Assembly: GCF_017377655.1 (NCBI RefSeq)
Contig: NZ_JAFREL010000036.1
Span: 4,087-68,086, forward strand
DNA: 64,000 bases
Origin: Candidatus Enterococcus ferrettii
GTDB lineage: Bacteria > Bacillota > Bacilli > Lactobacillales > Enterococcaceae
Reading direction: 5' to 3'
Shown here: piece after piece, positions 44,947 to 54,765 of the stretch
How the letters are laid out: every line of letters starts with the position of its first letter
Numbering within the stretch: the first letter of the stretch is position 1
Program-made: the position numbers and the translations under genes
The notes under the pieces: generated by a model
The model's database searches: none
Told to the model about the DNA's origin: nothing
What the model saw: only the letters and a program-made list of their open reading frames with translations

Positions 44947-45840
44947 TTAATCAAAACTAAACTCAGCCTGATCATCTACTATTTGATTTTGAATTTGTCT
45001 ATGTTCTGTTCTACGGGCTAAACCAATTTTATAATCATAGTTTTCTTGGTAATGAATTGTAAAAAAGTTTGAATAGAGAATATCCAAAATTAACGAAATC
45101 GATTCTAGTGAAGAAAAACCACCAATTTTTGAGTAGGAAGTTTCCCGAGTGGAGATCCGGAGAATCACGTCAGCCAAGCTTGATAGGCTATTTTCTCCAA
45201 TGCTTGTAATAGCAATAATAGGTACTTTGTTCTCACGTAATATTTTGCATGTATCTAAAAGCTCTCCAGTTTCTCCTGAATAGGATAGGCAAACTGCACA
45301 TTCATCAGAAGTCATCATTGTCGCTTCTTGGTACAAGGCATTGGAGACCATTACTATTTCCGCCCGTTTATTTATATGTTTCAGTTTATGAACAAACTCT
45401 TCTCCAAGAAATAAGGTATTGTATAGTCCGAAAACTTTGACATTATTCGCATCCTCGAGAATTCTTACTGCTTTTCGCAAGGTGTCATGCTTTAAAAGTG
45501 AAAGGGTATCATTAGCGCTTTCAATTTTTAATTGCGTTATTTTCGCAGCAATAGTCATAGGTGAATCCTTTGAACTGAAGGGCTTGTTTGCATCAAGGTT
45601 GCTAAAACTGGACTGTAAATAATGAACCTCTTCTAAAAAGGCTTGTTTGAAATCATTCCACCCATTGAAATTCAATTTCTTTGCTATTCGAATTAAAACA
45701 GAAGGAGAGGTATAAGTTTCCCCAGCAATTGATTTAGTGGAATAGGGTTCTATTTGTTCTTGTTTATCTAAAATAAAATCAACGACAATTCGTTCATTTG
45801 GGGAAAATCGTCTCTGCTTCATTTTTTCTTGTAAAAGCAA
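44947..45840 (-). CDS. RpiR-family transcriptional regulator
   Basis: A 297-residue regulator. The N-terminal RpiR-type helix-turn-helix (FSPNERIVVDFIL; TSPSVLIRIAKKLNFNGWNDFK, about residues 10-65) precedes a SIS sugar-isomerase domain (VKVFGLYNTLFLGEEF; CAVCLSYSGETGELLDTC; VPIIAITSIGENSL), which binds phosphosugars. The start is probably the TTG at 45840, 8 bases after GGAGG; the GTG at 45849 lies within the ribosome-binding site. It is divergent from the sigma-54 PTS operon and may respond to the same sugar phosphate. Confidence 0.87.
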   Translation of the reverse strand: MLLQEKMKQRRFSPNERIVVDFILDKQEQIEPYSTKSIAGETYTSPSVLIRIAKKLNFNGWNDFKQAFLEEVHYLQSSFSNLDANKPFSSKDSPMTIAAKITQLKIESANDTLSLLKHDTLRKAVRILEDANNVKVFGLYNTLFLGEEFVHKLKHINKRAEIVMVSNALYQEATMMTSDECAVCLSYSGETGELLDTCKILRENKVPIIAITSIGENSLSSLADVILRISTRETSYSKIGGFSSLESISLILDILYSNFFTIHYQENYDYKIGLARRTEHRQIQNQIVDDQAEFSFD

Positions 45841-45903
45841 TACTAACACCTCCTATTGTTTATTTTAGTAAGAGAAACCTTAGAGTGCAAGAACCAATTC
45901 AGC

Positions 45904-45948
45904 AGTGTCCCAAAAGATTAGGTAGTGTCGACAGCCTCGGGGACACTA
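45904..45948 (+). promoter_or_regulatory. Candidate activator site (UAS) upstream of the sigma-54 promoter
   Basis: AGTGTCCC (45904-45911) is inverted at 45940-45947 (GGGACACT), with a third copy TAGTGTC at 45923-45929. The elements lie 52-96 bases upstream of the -24 box, where enhancer-binding LevR-type activators bind. One pair could also form a hairpin followed by TTTTT. Confidence 0.5.
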
Positions 45949-45998
45949 TTTTTAGCTGTTAACCATTGCTATTAAAGGAAATACGATTAGTTTAATAT

Positions 45999-46014
45999 TG
46001 GCACGTTACTTGCT
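45999..46014 (+). promoter_or_regulatory. Sigma-54 (-24/-12) promoter of the mannose-family PTS operon
   Basis: TGGCAC-GTTAC-TTGCT matches the sigma-54 consensus TGGCAC-N5-TTGCW exactly. The GG and GC elements are at 46000-46001 and 46012-46013, 29 bases before the first start codon. A LevR-type activator with the GAFTGA loop is encoded downstream. Confidence 0.92.
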
Positions 46015-46042
46015 TAATAGTAAAGTGAAGAGAGGTGAAGAA

Positions 46043-46450
46043 ATGTATCATATAGTGATCTCATCCCATGGAAGTTTATCAGATGGCTTTCTTGACACAT
46101 TAAGATACTTTACAAAGGATCTTGAGCAGGTTCATTCCATAGCACTTAGAGATAAAAGTGTCTATGACTATCAGCAAGAAGTGCACGAGCTGATAGAAAA
46201 GCTGGAAGGCGATGTTCTGGTAATGGTAGACTTATTTCAAGGAACACCATTCAAAACATTCTATCTGGAGCTTCAAAAAAAAGAGGAAGCAATCATCTTG
46301 TCAAATGTCGGCTTTCCACAAGTACTAAATGCCGTACTTATGCAACAGTCGAAATTGAGTGAGATATTACCGATGATTGAAGAATGCGGGGATTTAACTG
46401 TTACTAAGTGCGGAGAAATTGTAAATGTTGCCACAGAAGAGGATGAATAG
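46043..46450 (+). CDS. PTS mannose-family EIIA component
   Basis: A 135-residue EIIA-Man domain with the phosphorylation site His9 in VISSHGSLSDGF, and VMVDLFQGTPF around residue 66. It takes phosphate from HPr and passes it to EIIB. GAGGTGAAG precedes the ATG at 46043; the longer frame to 45998 would start inside the sigma-54 promoter. First gene of the operon IIA-IIC-IID-IIB. Confidence 0.92.
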   Translation: MYHIVISSHGSLSDGFLDTLRYFTKDLEQVHSIALRDKSVYDYQQEVHELIEKLEGDVLVMVDLFQGTPFKTFYLELQKKEEAIILSNVGFPQVLNAVLMQQSKLSEILPMIEECGDLTVTKCGEIVNVATEEDE

Positions 46451-46462
46451 GGGAGGAAAAAA

Positions 46463-47260
46463 ATGGAACCGAATGTATTGCAAATAGCATTTGTTATCTT
46501 TTTTGGTTTTTTTATTAATTTGGATCGTTACGGGCTGCACTTTAATTTATGGCAGCCAGTAGTTGGTGGAACGATTGTTGGGTTGATTTTAGGGGACATG
46601 CAAACAGGGATGTTTATCGGTGCTAGTTTACAGCTGATGACTTTAGGTGTGAGCCAATTTGGCGGGGCCTCTGTACCTGATTATGCAACTGCTGCAGTAG
46701 TAGGAACATTTATTGCTATTACGACTGGGCAAAGTCGTGAATTGGGTGTTACCTTGGGGATTCCTGTTGCGTTATTAATGGTTCAATTAGATGTTTTAAA
46801 AATGACCATCAATATCTTCTTTCAACATGAAGCTGAAAAAGCGGTACAAAATGGCGATTATAAAAAAATCGGTATTAGTCATTGGATTGCCACAGTCTTG
46901 ACTATGTGTTCTACAGGTGTACCAATTTTACTATGTGTATTGATGGGACCTACACTCGTTGATTTTATTGTAAATCGGACGCCTGAATGGCTAATTGGGG
47001 GATTAACTGTTGCAGGAGGACTACTGCCAGTAATGGGTTTAGGGATCTTACTGCGCTATTTGCCAACCAGAGACTACCTTACCCCTTTGATTGTTGGCTT
47101 TGTACTAGTTGCTTACTTTGAAATACCTATTATGGGGGTAGCTTTATTAGGTGGAGCTTGGGCGCTCCATGTATTGAAGACATATAATAAAAACAATGGA
47201 GAAACTGTTGGTGCAACCACCACAACGTCATACGAAGGAGTGTTCGATGAAAATGAGTAA
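46463..47260 (+). CDS. PTS mannose/sorbose-family EIIC component
   Basis: A 265-residue membrane component with the family's INLDRYGLHFNLWQPVVGG-like opening, GDMQTGMFIGASLQLMTLGVSQFGGASVPDY around residues 33-63, and about seven to eight helices. It forms part of the sugar channel with EIID. AGGGGAGG precedes the ATG. The 3' end overlaps the EIID start by 14 bases. Confidence 0.92.
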   Translation: MEPNVLQIAFVIFFGFFINLDRYGLHFNLWQPVVGGTIVGLILGDMQTGMFIGASLQLMTLGVSQFGGASVPDYATAAVVGTFIAITTGQSRELGVTLGIPVALLMVQLDVLKMTINIFFQHEAEKAVQNGDYKKIGISHWIATVLTMCSTGVPILLCVLMGPTLVDFIVNRTPEWLIGGLTVAGGLLPVMGLGILLRYLPTRDYLTPLIVGFVLVAYFEIPIMGVALLGGAWALHVLKTYNKNNGETVGATTTTSYEGVFDENE

Positions 47261-48059
47261 TACGGAAAATAAAACATTTACCAAAGCTAGAACCAAATCT
47301 TTAGTTCGCTGGATGTTTACCAGCTGTAATTCATTAAATTATGAAAAGCAATTATCCCTTGCCTATGCTTACTCAATGCTGCCGGTTCTGCAAGAAGTAT
47401 ACAAAGACAAGCCCGAAGATTTGAAAAAATCAATGACGGCACACTTGCAGTTCTTCAACTGCACCCCTTGGGTATGTCCGTATATTCTGGGCTTGAATGT
47501 TGGAATTGAAGAAAATGAAGGAGCCAAATCATTAGAAACAGTGACTTCTTTGAAAACAGCGTTAATGGGACCTCTATCGGCACTGGGAGACACGGTGATG
47601 ATTACAATTCCTTGGACAATTTTTGGAGCGATTGCTTCATACATGGCTTTAGAGGGCAATGTTTTTGGAATTATTCTATGGCTGATCGTCAGCTTAGTTT
47701 TGCTAGGTCTGAGCTTTCCATTTTTCAAAGCTGGATTAATTTCAGGGATGTCCTTGATTGATTCACTTAATGAAAAAATGGCCAGCATTACAGCTGCTGT
47801 TTCTACGATTGGGTTGATGGTTGTAGGAGCATTAATACCTTCAGTCGTCAAAGCGAATGTTGCTTTTCAATATAAAATGGGCGATGTTACGCTGAAAATA
47901 CAGGATCTTTTGGATCAGATTATGCCGAATTTGGTTCCTGCTTTGCTGGCTGTTTTTGTCTACTATTTATTAGGAAAAAATAAAATGACTCCAGTCAAGG
48001 TAATTGGAATTCTATTAGTATTTTCTATCCTTTGTTATGTATTAGGTATTTTAAAATAG
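47247..48059 (+). CDS. PTS mannose-family EIID component
   Basis: A 270-residue EIID membrane protein: RWMFTSCNSLNYEKQLSLAYAYSMLPVL near the start, FNCTPWVCPYILGLNVGIEE, and MGPLSALGDTVMITIPW. EIID together with EIIC translocates the sugar. AAGGAG 8 bases before the ATG at 47247 decides the start over an in-frame one at 47196. It is followed 12 bases later by the EIIB gene. Confidence 0.92.
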   Translation: MKMSNTENKTFTKARTKSLVRWMFTSCNSLNYEKQLSLAYAYSMLPVLQEVYKDKPEDLKKSMTAHLQFFNCTPWVCPYILGLNVGIEENEGAKSLETVTSLKTALMGPLSALGDTVMITIPWTIFGAIASYMALEGNVFGIILWLIVSLVLLGLSFPFFKAGLISGMSLIDSLNEKMASITAAVSTIGLMVVGALIPSVVKANVAFQYKMGDVTLKIQDLLDQIMPNLVPALLAVFVYYLLGKNKMTPVKVIGILLVFSILCYVLGILK

Positions 48060-48071
48060 GAGGGTAAAGGA

Positions 48072-48551
48072 ATGAAAGGGATTAAACATATTCGTATTGA
48101 TGATCGATTGATCCATGGACAGGTCGCGGGACTGTGGACAAATAATTTGAAAGCAAATCGAATCATGGTCATCAACGATCCGATTGCAGCCGACGAGGTT
48201 CAGAAGAACTTATTGAGAATGGTTGCACCGCCAACGGTAAGAACCTCAATCATTGCTAGAGATACTGCAGTAGCAAATATTTTAAATGGAAAATACCACG
48301 GACAAAATGTTTTCATAGTGGTAAAGTCGCCAGAGGATGTTCTCTATTTGTTAAACAACGGATTAGACATTAAAGAAGTAAATTTGGGTAATATTTCTTC
48401 AAGAGAAAATACTGAAAAGATTAAAGCAGGAATTAATGTTACTGCCTCGGAACGCGCAGCACTTAAAGAGCTTTTAGCAAAAGGAGTCAGAATCACTACT
48501 ATTCGTACACCTTCTGACCCAGTAGTAGAATTGACCGTCAGCGAATTATAG
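48072..48551 (+). CDS. PTS mannose/sorbose-family EIIB component
   Basis: A 159-residue EIIB with the active-site His15 in IRIDDRLIHGQVAGLW. It phosphorylates the incoming sugar. It is the last gene of the PTS operon; a 260-base gap with a small dyad (ATTGATC/GATCAAT, 48580-48598) separates it from the activator gene. The actual sugar cannot be read from the sequence, but the nearby GH127-like gene suggests an arabinose-containing or related oligosaccharide. Confidence 0.93.
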   Translation: MKGIKHIRIDDRLIHGQVAGLWTNNLKANRIMVINDPIAADEVQKNLLRMVAPPTVRTSIIARDTAVANILNGKYHGQNVFIVVKSPEDVLYLLNNGLDIKEVNLGNISSRENTEKIKAGINVTASERAALKELLAKGVRITTIRTPSDPVVELTVSEL

Positions 48552-48813
48552 GAAGAGAGGAGATGGAAGGTTGTTTCTCATTGATCAACTCGATCAATAG
48601 AAAATCGTTCGTCTCCTTTTGACTTTTTGCAGACTACTTGGATAAAAACTCTTGAAATTCAGGAAAAGCCTTTATCGAGAAAAATTTTCAAAATCAGAAT
48701 AAAGCAGATCAAAAAGATTTTTTTAAAGCAGACACTGAGATAACTAAAAAACTATTTAACTATAATATAAAAGCCTTTATGATAGAAATAACTATCCTTA
48801 TTGGAGGTCAGTT

Positions 48814-51366
48814 ATGGATACAAAACAAAATAAGATTATCGGGTATATCAGAGACACTCAGGAAAAGACGGAATTTTACACGGCATCAAGCATTTCTACA
48901 GCACTGAATATAAGCCGCAACAATGCCAGTCATCATTTGAATCGGTTGGTTGAAGAAGGGATCTTAACGAAAATAAATACTCGTCCGACCAAATTTGTTT
49001 ATAAAGAAAATCAAGAAAGCAGTCAAGCCTTTGAGGGCTTCATTGGCTATGATTCCTCCTTAAAAAAAAGCATTCAAAAGTGTAAAGCGGCGGTTAATTA
49101 CCCAAAGGGACTGCCATTGATGCTGCGAGGAGAAAGTGGGACAGGAAAAAGTTATCTAGCCAGCTTGATCTTTCAGTATGCGAAAGACAATGGTGTGATT
49201 CCTCCTCAAGCACCGTTTGTAGTTTTAAATTGTGCTGACTATGCAAATAATCCGGAATTGCTGTCATCGGTCTTATTCGGACATATTAAAGGAGCCTTCA
49301 CTGGTGCAGAAACCGATAAAAAGGGATTAATCGATGAGGCGCAAGGCGGGTTTTTATTTTTGGATGAGGTTCACAATTTAAGTGCTGAAAATCAGGAAAA
49401 GCTCTTTCTTTTAATAGATTCGCAAAAGTTTAGACGTTTAGGAGATAACGACAATTGGCAGTCGTCGGATGTACGACTAATTATGGCTACTACAGAAGAA
49501 ATAACTTCTAGTTTATTGACCACCTTTAGACGAAGAATTCCTCTGACTATCACACTGCCAAAGTTTACCGATCGGCCACTGATAGAACGTCACGAACTAG
49601 TTTTAGCCTTATTTCAATCAGAAGTCAAAAAAGTAAAGAAAACCATCCAAGTTTCCTATGAAATAATCGAAGAGCTTGAAAAAAGCCAGTATGAAGGCAA
49701 CGTTGGAGAATTAAAAAATGAAATCAAAGTAATGGTAGCCAAGCATTACTCACAAACGGCCATCGTTATTAATAAAAAAGGTTCTTCCGATCAAAGGTAT
49801 CAATTATTTTCGACCGAAACAGCAAGCAACGGACAAGCAAAGAAAAGCAGCAGCTTGTTAGAATTGGCAGATACCTCAGCGATAAAAAACTTTCAGGGAT
49901 TGCTGAATTCGATCGAAAATTTAGTATTTAATATTCACTATTGTATTAAACAAGAATACGGCAGCTATCAAATTTTCATCGAGAATGAATTTGAAGAAAG
50001 CCAGGTTGAGTATGATAGAGATTTAGTGAAAAAACTATTTAACCAACGAGGGATACTATTAGAACAAATGGAGCTCGACAAATTTATAGAGCTGCTGCAT
50101 TTTTTCCAACGTTTTGATTATGTTTACCCACTTTCAATTGCACTTAATACCAAAGAACGAATGCAGCTGCACAAATACCTTCGATTAGCAGAAACGATGG
50201 TTTCGGAATTATTGGTTTATACCGAAAAGGCTGATCAATTGGTTTTATTTTTTACGGCCTTCTTTTATAAGAAGAAAATCATCACATCGATAATACCAGC
50301 CGTAATTGCAATGCACGGATTCAACAATGCAACAAGCATGGCAGCAATGGCCAATCAATTGGTGAATGATTATATCTATGATGGATTCGATTTGCCGCTA
50401 GAATTATCAAGCACTCAGTTGATTGAAGAAATTGTTCAATATATCAAGCAAATCGATACGAAAAATGGTTTGGTTGTATTTGTAGACATGGGATCTTTAG
50501 AAGAAATGTATGTAAAAATCACCCCTTTTGTCGAAGGAGATTTACTTGTGCTAAACAATGTTTCATCGGCAGCAGCGCTAGATATTGCCCTTCAACTGAA
50601 GGCGAAGTCTCCCATGAATGAGATTGTGAAGGTAGATACGACGAAATACATCGTTGAAAAAAGATACTTTGAGGGGCTGTCTCAAAAAAATAATATTTTA
50701 GTGACCTGCTTATCTGGAGAAGGAATTGCGATCAAGGTGAAAGAAATTCTTAGCCATTATTTTGATCATGAAAAAATTGAGATTTTGACTATGGATTACA
50801 AAAATGTTCAGCAGCAATTCAAGCGAGAGGATTTAACTATTTTCAAAAATACGATCGCTATTTTTACCACGCCTAGTATGTATGAGCAGCGAGTTCCCAT
50901 TGTCAACATTGAAGAAATTGTAAACGGACAAGAAACATTGGAACGATTTGCTTTATTTATTGCTGAAGAAAAACGGAAAGACTGTATCAATGAAATTGTT
51001 AAATTATTTACGATCGAGGGGGCAACGGCTAGATTAACCTTTTTAAATCCCGAAATGGTCGTTAACGAAATCGAGGAAGTCATTATTGCTTACGAAGAAT
51101 TTTACGATATTGAGATTCAAAGCTTTATAAGAATTAACCTATTCCTGCATCTATCATCTATGATTGAGCGGATTTTACGGCACGATGAGATCGATGAGGA
51201 GCTATCCCCAGATGTGCTTTCGCAAAAAGAGAAATTTGACGATTTCTTAGGTTTTTCAAAGCTTGTATTCTCAAAAATCCGTCAAAAGTACAACATTCAA
51301 ATTCCCAAGAGTGAATTTGGAATGGTTTTCCAATTAATCAATGAGCTGATTTCTAAAAAGAAATAA
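48814..51366 (+). CDS. LevR-type sigma-54 activator with PTS regulation domains
   Basis: An 850-residue enhancer-binding protein. Domains in order: winged helix-turn-helix (about 1-65); AAA+ domain with Walker A GESGTGKS (106-113), the sigma-54 contact loop GAFTGA (160-165) and Walker B FLFLDEVHN; a first PRD (about 350-465); an EIIA-Man-like domain with MHGFNNATS (His around 505); an EIIB-Gat-like segment (NILVTCLSGEGIAIKVKEIL); and a C-terminal PRD (about 745-850, with LFLHLSSMIERI). PTS phosphorylation of the PRD and EIIA histidines would link activity to sugar uptake. It presumably drives the sigma-54 promoter at 45999. Confidence 0.92.
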   Translation: MDTKQNKIIGYIRDTQEKTEFYTASSISTALNISRNNASHHLNRLVEEGILTKINTRPTKFVYKENQESSQAFEGFIGYDSSLKKSIQKCKAAVNYPKGLPLMLRGESGTGKSYLASLIFQYAKDNGVIPPQAPFVVLNCADYANNPELLSSVLFGHIKGAFTGAETDKKGLIDEAQGGFLFLDEVHNLSAENQEKLFLLIDSQKFRRLGDNDNWQSSDVRLIMATTEEITSSLLTTFRRRIPLTITLPKFTDRPLIERHELVLALFQSEVKKVKKTIQVSYEIIEELEKSQYEGNVGELKNEIKVMVAKHYSQTAIVINKKGSSDQRYQLFSTETASNGQAKKSSSLLELADTSAIKNFQGLLNSIENLVFNIHYCIKQEYGSYQIFIENEFEESQVEYDRDLVKKLFNQRGILLEQMELDKFIELLHFFQRFDYVYPLSIALNTKERMQLHKYLRLAETMVSELLVYTEKADQLVLFFTAFFYKKKIITSIIPAVIAMHGFNNATSMAAMANQLVNDYIYDGFDLPLELSSTQLIEEIVQYIKQIDTKNGLVVFVDMGSLEEMYVKITPFVEGDLLVLNNVSSAAALDIALQLKAKSPMNEIVKVDTTKYIVEKRYFEGLSQKNNILVTCLSGEGIAIKVKEILSHYFDHEKIEILTMDYKNVQQQFKREDLTIFKNTIAIFTTPSMYEQRVPIVNIEEIVNGQETLERFALFIAEEKRKDCINEIVKLFTIEGATARLTFLNPEMVVNEIEEVIIAYEEFYDIEIQSFIRINLFLHLSSMIERILRHDEIDEELSPDVLSQKEKFDDFLGFSKLVFSKIRQKYNIQIPKSEFGMVFQLINELISKKK

Positions 51367-51414
51367 AGGTGGTCACTAGCCACAGCACTAGTCACTAAGT
51401 AGAAAGGACAAACG

Positions 51415-53259
51415 ATGCTTAAATCAATAATAAAAAATACCCAATTAAAAGACAGTGTTTTTAACAAGCGTTTTTCGAAGAATTATGACTATATGTTAAG
51501 CTTGCGGACGGATAATTTATTGCGTAATTATTTGTTAGAAGCAGGTCTTTGGAGTTATAGCGGGAATTCTAGCACAACCATTGATCCGGAAGAGCAAGTA
51601 GAACAGCCAGATGAGTGGCATTGGGGATGGGAAGCTGTAACCTGTGAAATTCGTGGCCATTTTCTCGGCCATTGGTTATCGGCCGCTGCTAAAATTTACG
51701 GGGCAACTAATTCACCCGTGATCGCTGGAAAAATTGAAGAAATTATAGCTGGTTTGGCTAAGTGCCAGCAGGCCAACGGCGATGGCTGGGTGGCTTCTAT
51801 CCCTGAAAAATACATGCAGCGGATGGAAAAAAAGCAAACTGTTTGGGCTCCCCATTACACCATTCACAAAACGATGATGGGCCTGTTAGATGTTTACAAA
51901 TATACTAATAACGAAGAGGCACTCGCTATTCTTATTCAGTTCAGCGAGTGGTTTATTCATTGGTGTGAGAGAGTAAACGAGGAGACGTTCCAAAATATCT
52001 TGTCCTATGAAACAGGAGGGATGTTAGAAATCTGGGCGGAGCTGTTCGCTATCACGAAGGATCAGCGCTATCGCCAATTAATTGACCTCTATTATCGACA
52101 TTCTTTCTTTGATCAGCTGTTAGAGGGAAAGGATGTGTTAACCAACAAGCATGCGAATACTCAAATTGCTGAAATTCTAGGTATCGCCCGTATTTGGGAG
52201 GTCACTAAAGAAGCAAAGTATCGAGCGATTGTTGAAAAGTTTTGGGAAATGGCAGTTGAAAAGCGCGGGACTTATATTACAGGGGGGATTTCCTGCGGAG
52301 AGCTATGGACGCCAATTCAAGATTTTTCGGGTCGTTTAGGCAAGGCTCAGGAGCATTGCACGGTCTATCATATGATTCGTTTGGCCCACTATTTATTTAA
52401 GTGGACGGGAGATTCTAAATATGGAGATTTTGAAGAATTGAATCTATACAATGGTATTCTGGCACAGCAAAACAAAAACACTGGAATGGTTACTTATTTT
52501 CTTGATATGGAGCCTTGTAGTCAGAAGAACTGGGGCGATCCCTTAAAGCATTTTTGGTGTTGTCATGGCACTTTAGTCCAGGCGCAGAGCTCGTATCAAG
52601 AGTGTGTTTTTTATCAAGAAGAAAATACGGTAACCATAAACCAGTACATTCCTTCTGAAACGATCCTAGAAACCAAGGAAGGTCAGCTGAAAATAGAGCT
52701 TATTCAAGATAGTCAGCTGGGGGAAGGCCCCTTAGAGCATTCTAATAAATTTGGCAAGCAGGTTATTCAGTCCTATGAATCTAGCAGTGATATTCTCAGC
52801 AAACGGCCAACAAGCTACCGATATAAAATTATCCTAGCAAGTGAAGGCTTCTGTACATTGAACTTTCGTGTGCCAAAATGGTCAAAGGAAACACTTCTAT
52901 GGGTCAATAATCAACCACGAAACTATATAGCTAATCGAGGATTTGTAACCATCGAAAATCTTACCTCAGTTAGTGAGATTGTAATTGAATTTAAAAAGTC
53001 TATTGAAATGGTTACGCTTCCTGGCAATCCTAATCGAGTAGCCTTTATCGACGGCCCTTTAGTTTTAGCCGGATTAACTGAAGAAGATGTACCAATGCAC
53101 ATTCATGATGAACTATTCCAGCCGTTGAATGAGCGACACCATAGTTTTTGGCGGGACAGCACCTATATCACCACAAGACAAGAAAAAAACATAAAATTTA
53201 TTCCTATAGCAGAGGTTTCAAATGAGACCTATTCAATTTATTTTGAACGAAAAGGATAA
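51415..53259 (+). CDS. Glycoside hydrolase GH127-like (DUF1680), putative beta-L-arabinofuranosidase
   Basis: A 614-residue cytoplasmic enzyme (no signal peptide). The family features are an alpha/alpha-barrel with EIRGHFLGHWLSA (around residue 78-90), WAPHYTIHKTMMGLLDVY, a Glu-x-Cys in KAQEHCTVYH and a Cys pair in FWCCHGT. In GH127 enzymes the Glu and three Cys bind zinc and one Cys is the nucleophile; all are present. The C-terminal part is beta-rich. AAGGA precedes the ATG, 48 bases after the activator gene. It would hydrolyse the sugar phosphate or oligosaccharide brought in by the linked PTS. Substrate inferred. Confidence 0.82.
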   Translation: MLKSIIKNTQLKDSVFNKRFSKNYDYMLSLRTDNLLRNYLLEAGLWSYSGNSSTTIDPEEQVEQPDEWHWGWEAVTCEIRGHFLGHWLSAAAKIYGATNSPVIAGKIEEIIAGLAKCQQANGDGWVASIPEKYMQRMEKKQTVWAPHYTIHKTMMGLLDVYKYTNNEEALAILIQFSEWFIHWCERVNEETFQNILSYETGGMLEIWAELFAITKDQRYRQLIDLYYRHSFFDQLLEGKDVLTNKHANTQIAEILGIARIWEVTKEAKYRAIVEKFWEMAVEKRGTYITGGISCGELWTPIQDFSGRLGKAQEHCTVYHMIRLAHYLFKWTGDSKYGDFEELNLYNGILAQQNKNTGMVTYFLDMEPCSQKNWGDPLKHFWCCHGTLVQAQSSYQECVFYQEENTVTINQYIPSETILETKEGQLKIELIQDSQLGEGPLEHSNKFGKQVIQSYESSSDILSKRPTSYRYKIILASEGFCTLNFRVPKWSKETLLWVNNQPRNYIANRGFVTIENLTSVSEIVIEFKKSIEMVTLPGNPNRVAFIDGPLVLAGLTEEDVPMHIHDELFQPLNERHHSFWRDSTYITTRQEKNIKFIPIAEVSNETYSIYFERKG

Positions 53260-53323
53260 CAAAGTAACATATCTAAGAACTGTTGTCCAATAAATCATTG
53301 TTATCACAGCTTCTATATACAGA

Positions 53324-53373
53324 TGATGAAAAAGTGTCAATAAGATAGTCATCTTAACGACACTTTTTCATCA
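53324..53373. terminator. Long-stem bidirectional terminator
   Basis: A perfect 15-bp stem (TGATGAAAAAGTGTC with its complement at 53359-53373) and a 20-base loop lie between the GH127-like gene and the convergent ATPase pseudogene. The right arm covers the pseudogene stop. Confidence 0.7.
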
Positions 53374-54531
53374 TTCAGCAAGTAGCCAGTCAACAATATA
53401 AATAATCGGAATCCCATCCACCTGCTCAACCTCAGAGTAGCGGACAGTGATGACTATTTTTTTGTAGTTATCTTCTATATGAAGTAAATTATCCGTCTCG
53501 TGCTGATTATCGGGTAATTCGTAAATGACTTGGACGTAAAGAGTTTCATCCAATTTTCTGGCGACAAAATCAATTTCTTTTTTGCTCAGCTTACCGACAT
53601 CAACGGTGTATCCTCTACGTAATAATTCAATGTAAACAATATTTTCTAATCGATTACTGTAGTTCCCATCTTTTCTCCCTACCGCATTTCTTCTTAAACC
53701 AGTATCAACAATAAAGTATTTACCATTTGTTTTTAAATACTCTCTGCCACGAATGTCATATTGTTTAGCCTGGTAAAACAGGTAACCGTTCTCCAATAAA
53801 TCCAAATAGCGATTAACTGTATGATTAGTGGTTTCGATGCCTTCGCTTTTCAACGTATTGACAATTTTTGACGCATTGACCAATTGTCCAACATTATCGG
53901 CTAAGAAACGAATGAGTGATTTTAAAACAGCGGGGTCTTTCACACCTGCTCGTAAAGCGACGTCGTTCAAAACAATCGTATCCTTGATTGACTCCTCAGC
54001 TATGACCACGCTGGGAGAACCACCATATTTCTCATACTCATTATAAGCACTATCTACTTTACGAGAAGCTGGGGCAATGTTTTTCGCCCGTAAAAATTCT
54101 TGAAAAGAGAAAGGATACAGAGGGATTTCAATATAACATCCACTTAAAAGAGTAGCCATTTCACCTGAAAGCATGTTTGCATTAGAGCCTGTGATCACAG
54201 TAGTACTATTAAAGCTGACACGAAGACCGTTGACTACCCGTTGCCAACCATCAACGACTTGAATTCATCAAATAATAAATAGATTCTCTGATCATCCTTA
54301 GGTATAATCCGCTAATTGTATTGCGGAATTTTTCTTCGGTAGTGATGCTCTGATACTCAAAGCTTTCGAAATTTATATAAATGATATGATCTTCAGAAAC
54401 CCCTTCTTGTAATAAATACTCCCTAAAAAGCATCAGTAAAACAGACTTTCCAGCACGTCGTACACCCGTAATGACTTTGATAAAATCAGTATTCTCAAAT
54501 TGAATGAGTTGTTGAAGGGTCGCTGAAACAT
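53371..54531 (-). pseudogene. Frameshifted AAA_14/DUF4143 ATPase
   Basis: The pieces of one ATPase lie in different frames. The start piece is MFQRP at 54531, with AGGAGG upstream. A second frame then has LQQLIQFENTDF and the P-loop VITGVRRAGKSVLL, and runs on through HIIYINFESFEY to about 54300. A third short frame reads RIIPKDDQRIYLLFDE, then a fourth reads IQVVDGWQRVVNGLRV and joins the long 3' frame (MITGSNANMLSGEMA ... to 53371) with the DUF4143 domain. At least three indels are needed to restore it. Such ATPases are common, sporadic and of unclear role. Inactive as it stands. Confidence 0.85.
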
Positions 54532-54765
54532 GAGCAGTCCTCCTTGAAGTAAACTTCCAATTTCGTTTAAAATTAATAGGATTTGAAGTTAAACTAAATT
54601 TGTGCCTGATGAACTATCTCATCAAATAAAATCAAATCGAAGCTTACTATTTTATTTCAACTCTCGATAAACGTTGATATAAAGCTTTTTCTCAAGAGGT
54701 GAAATAAATTGACTACTATTTTAAAAATTTACGTACTTTGCAAACTTAATAGCCGTTTCTCCTTC

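Noticed and set aside
47369..47851. 160-codon - strand frame opposite EIID
   Set aside because: Shadow of the EIID gene; no start signal.
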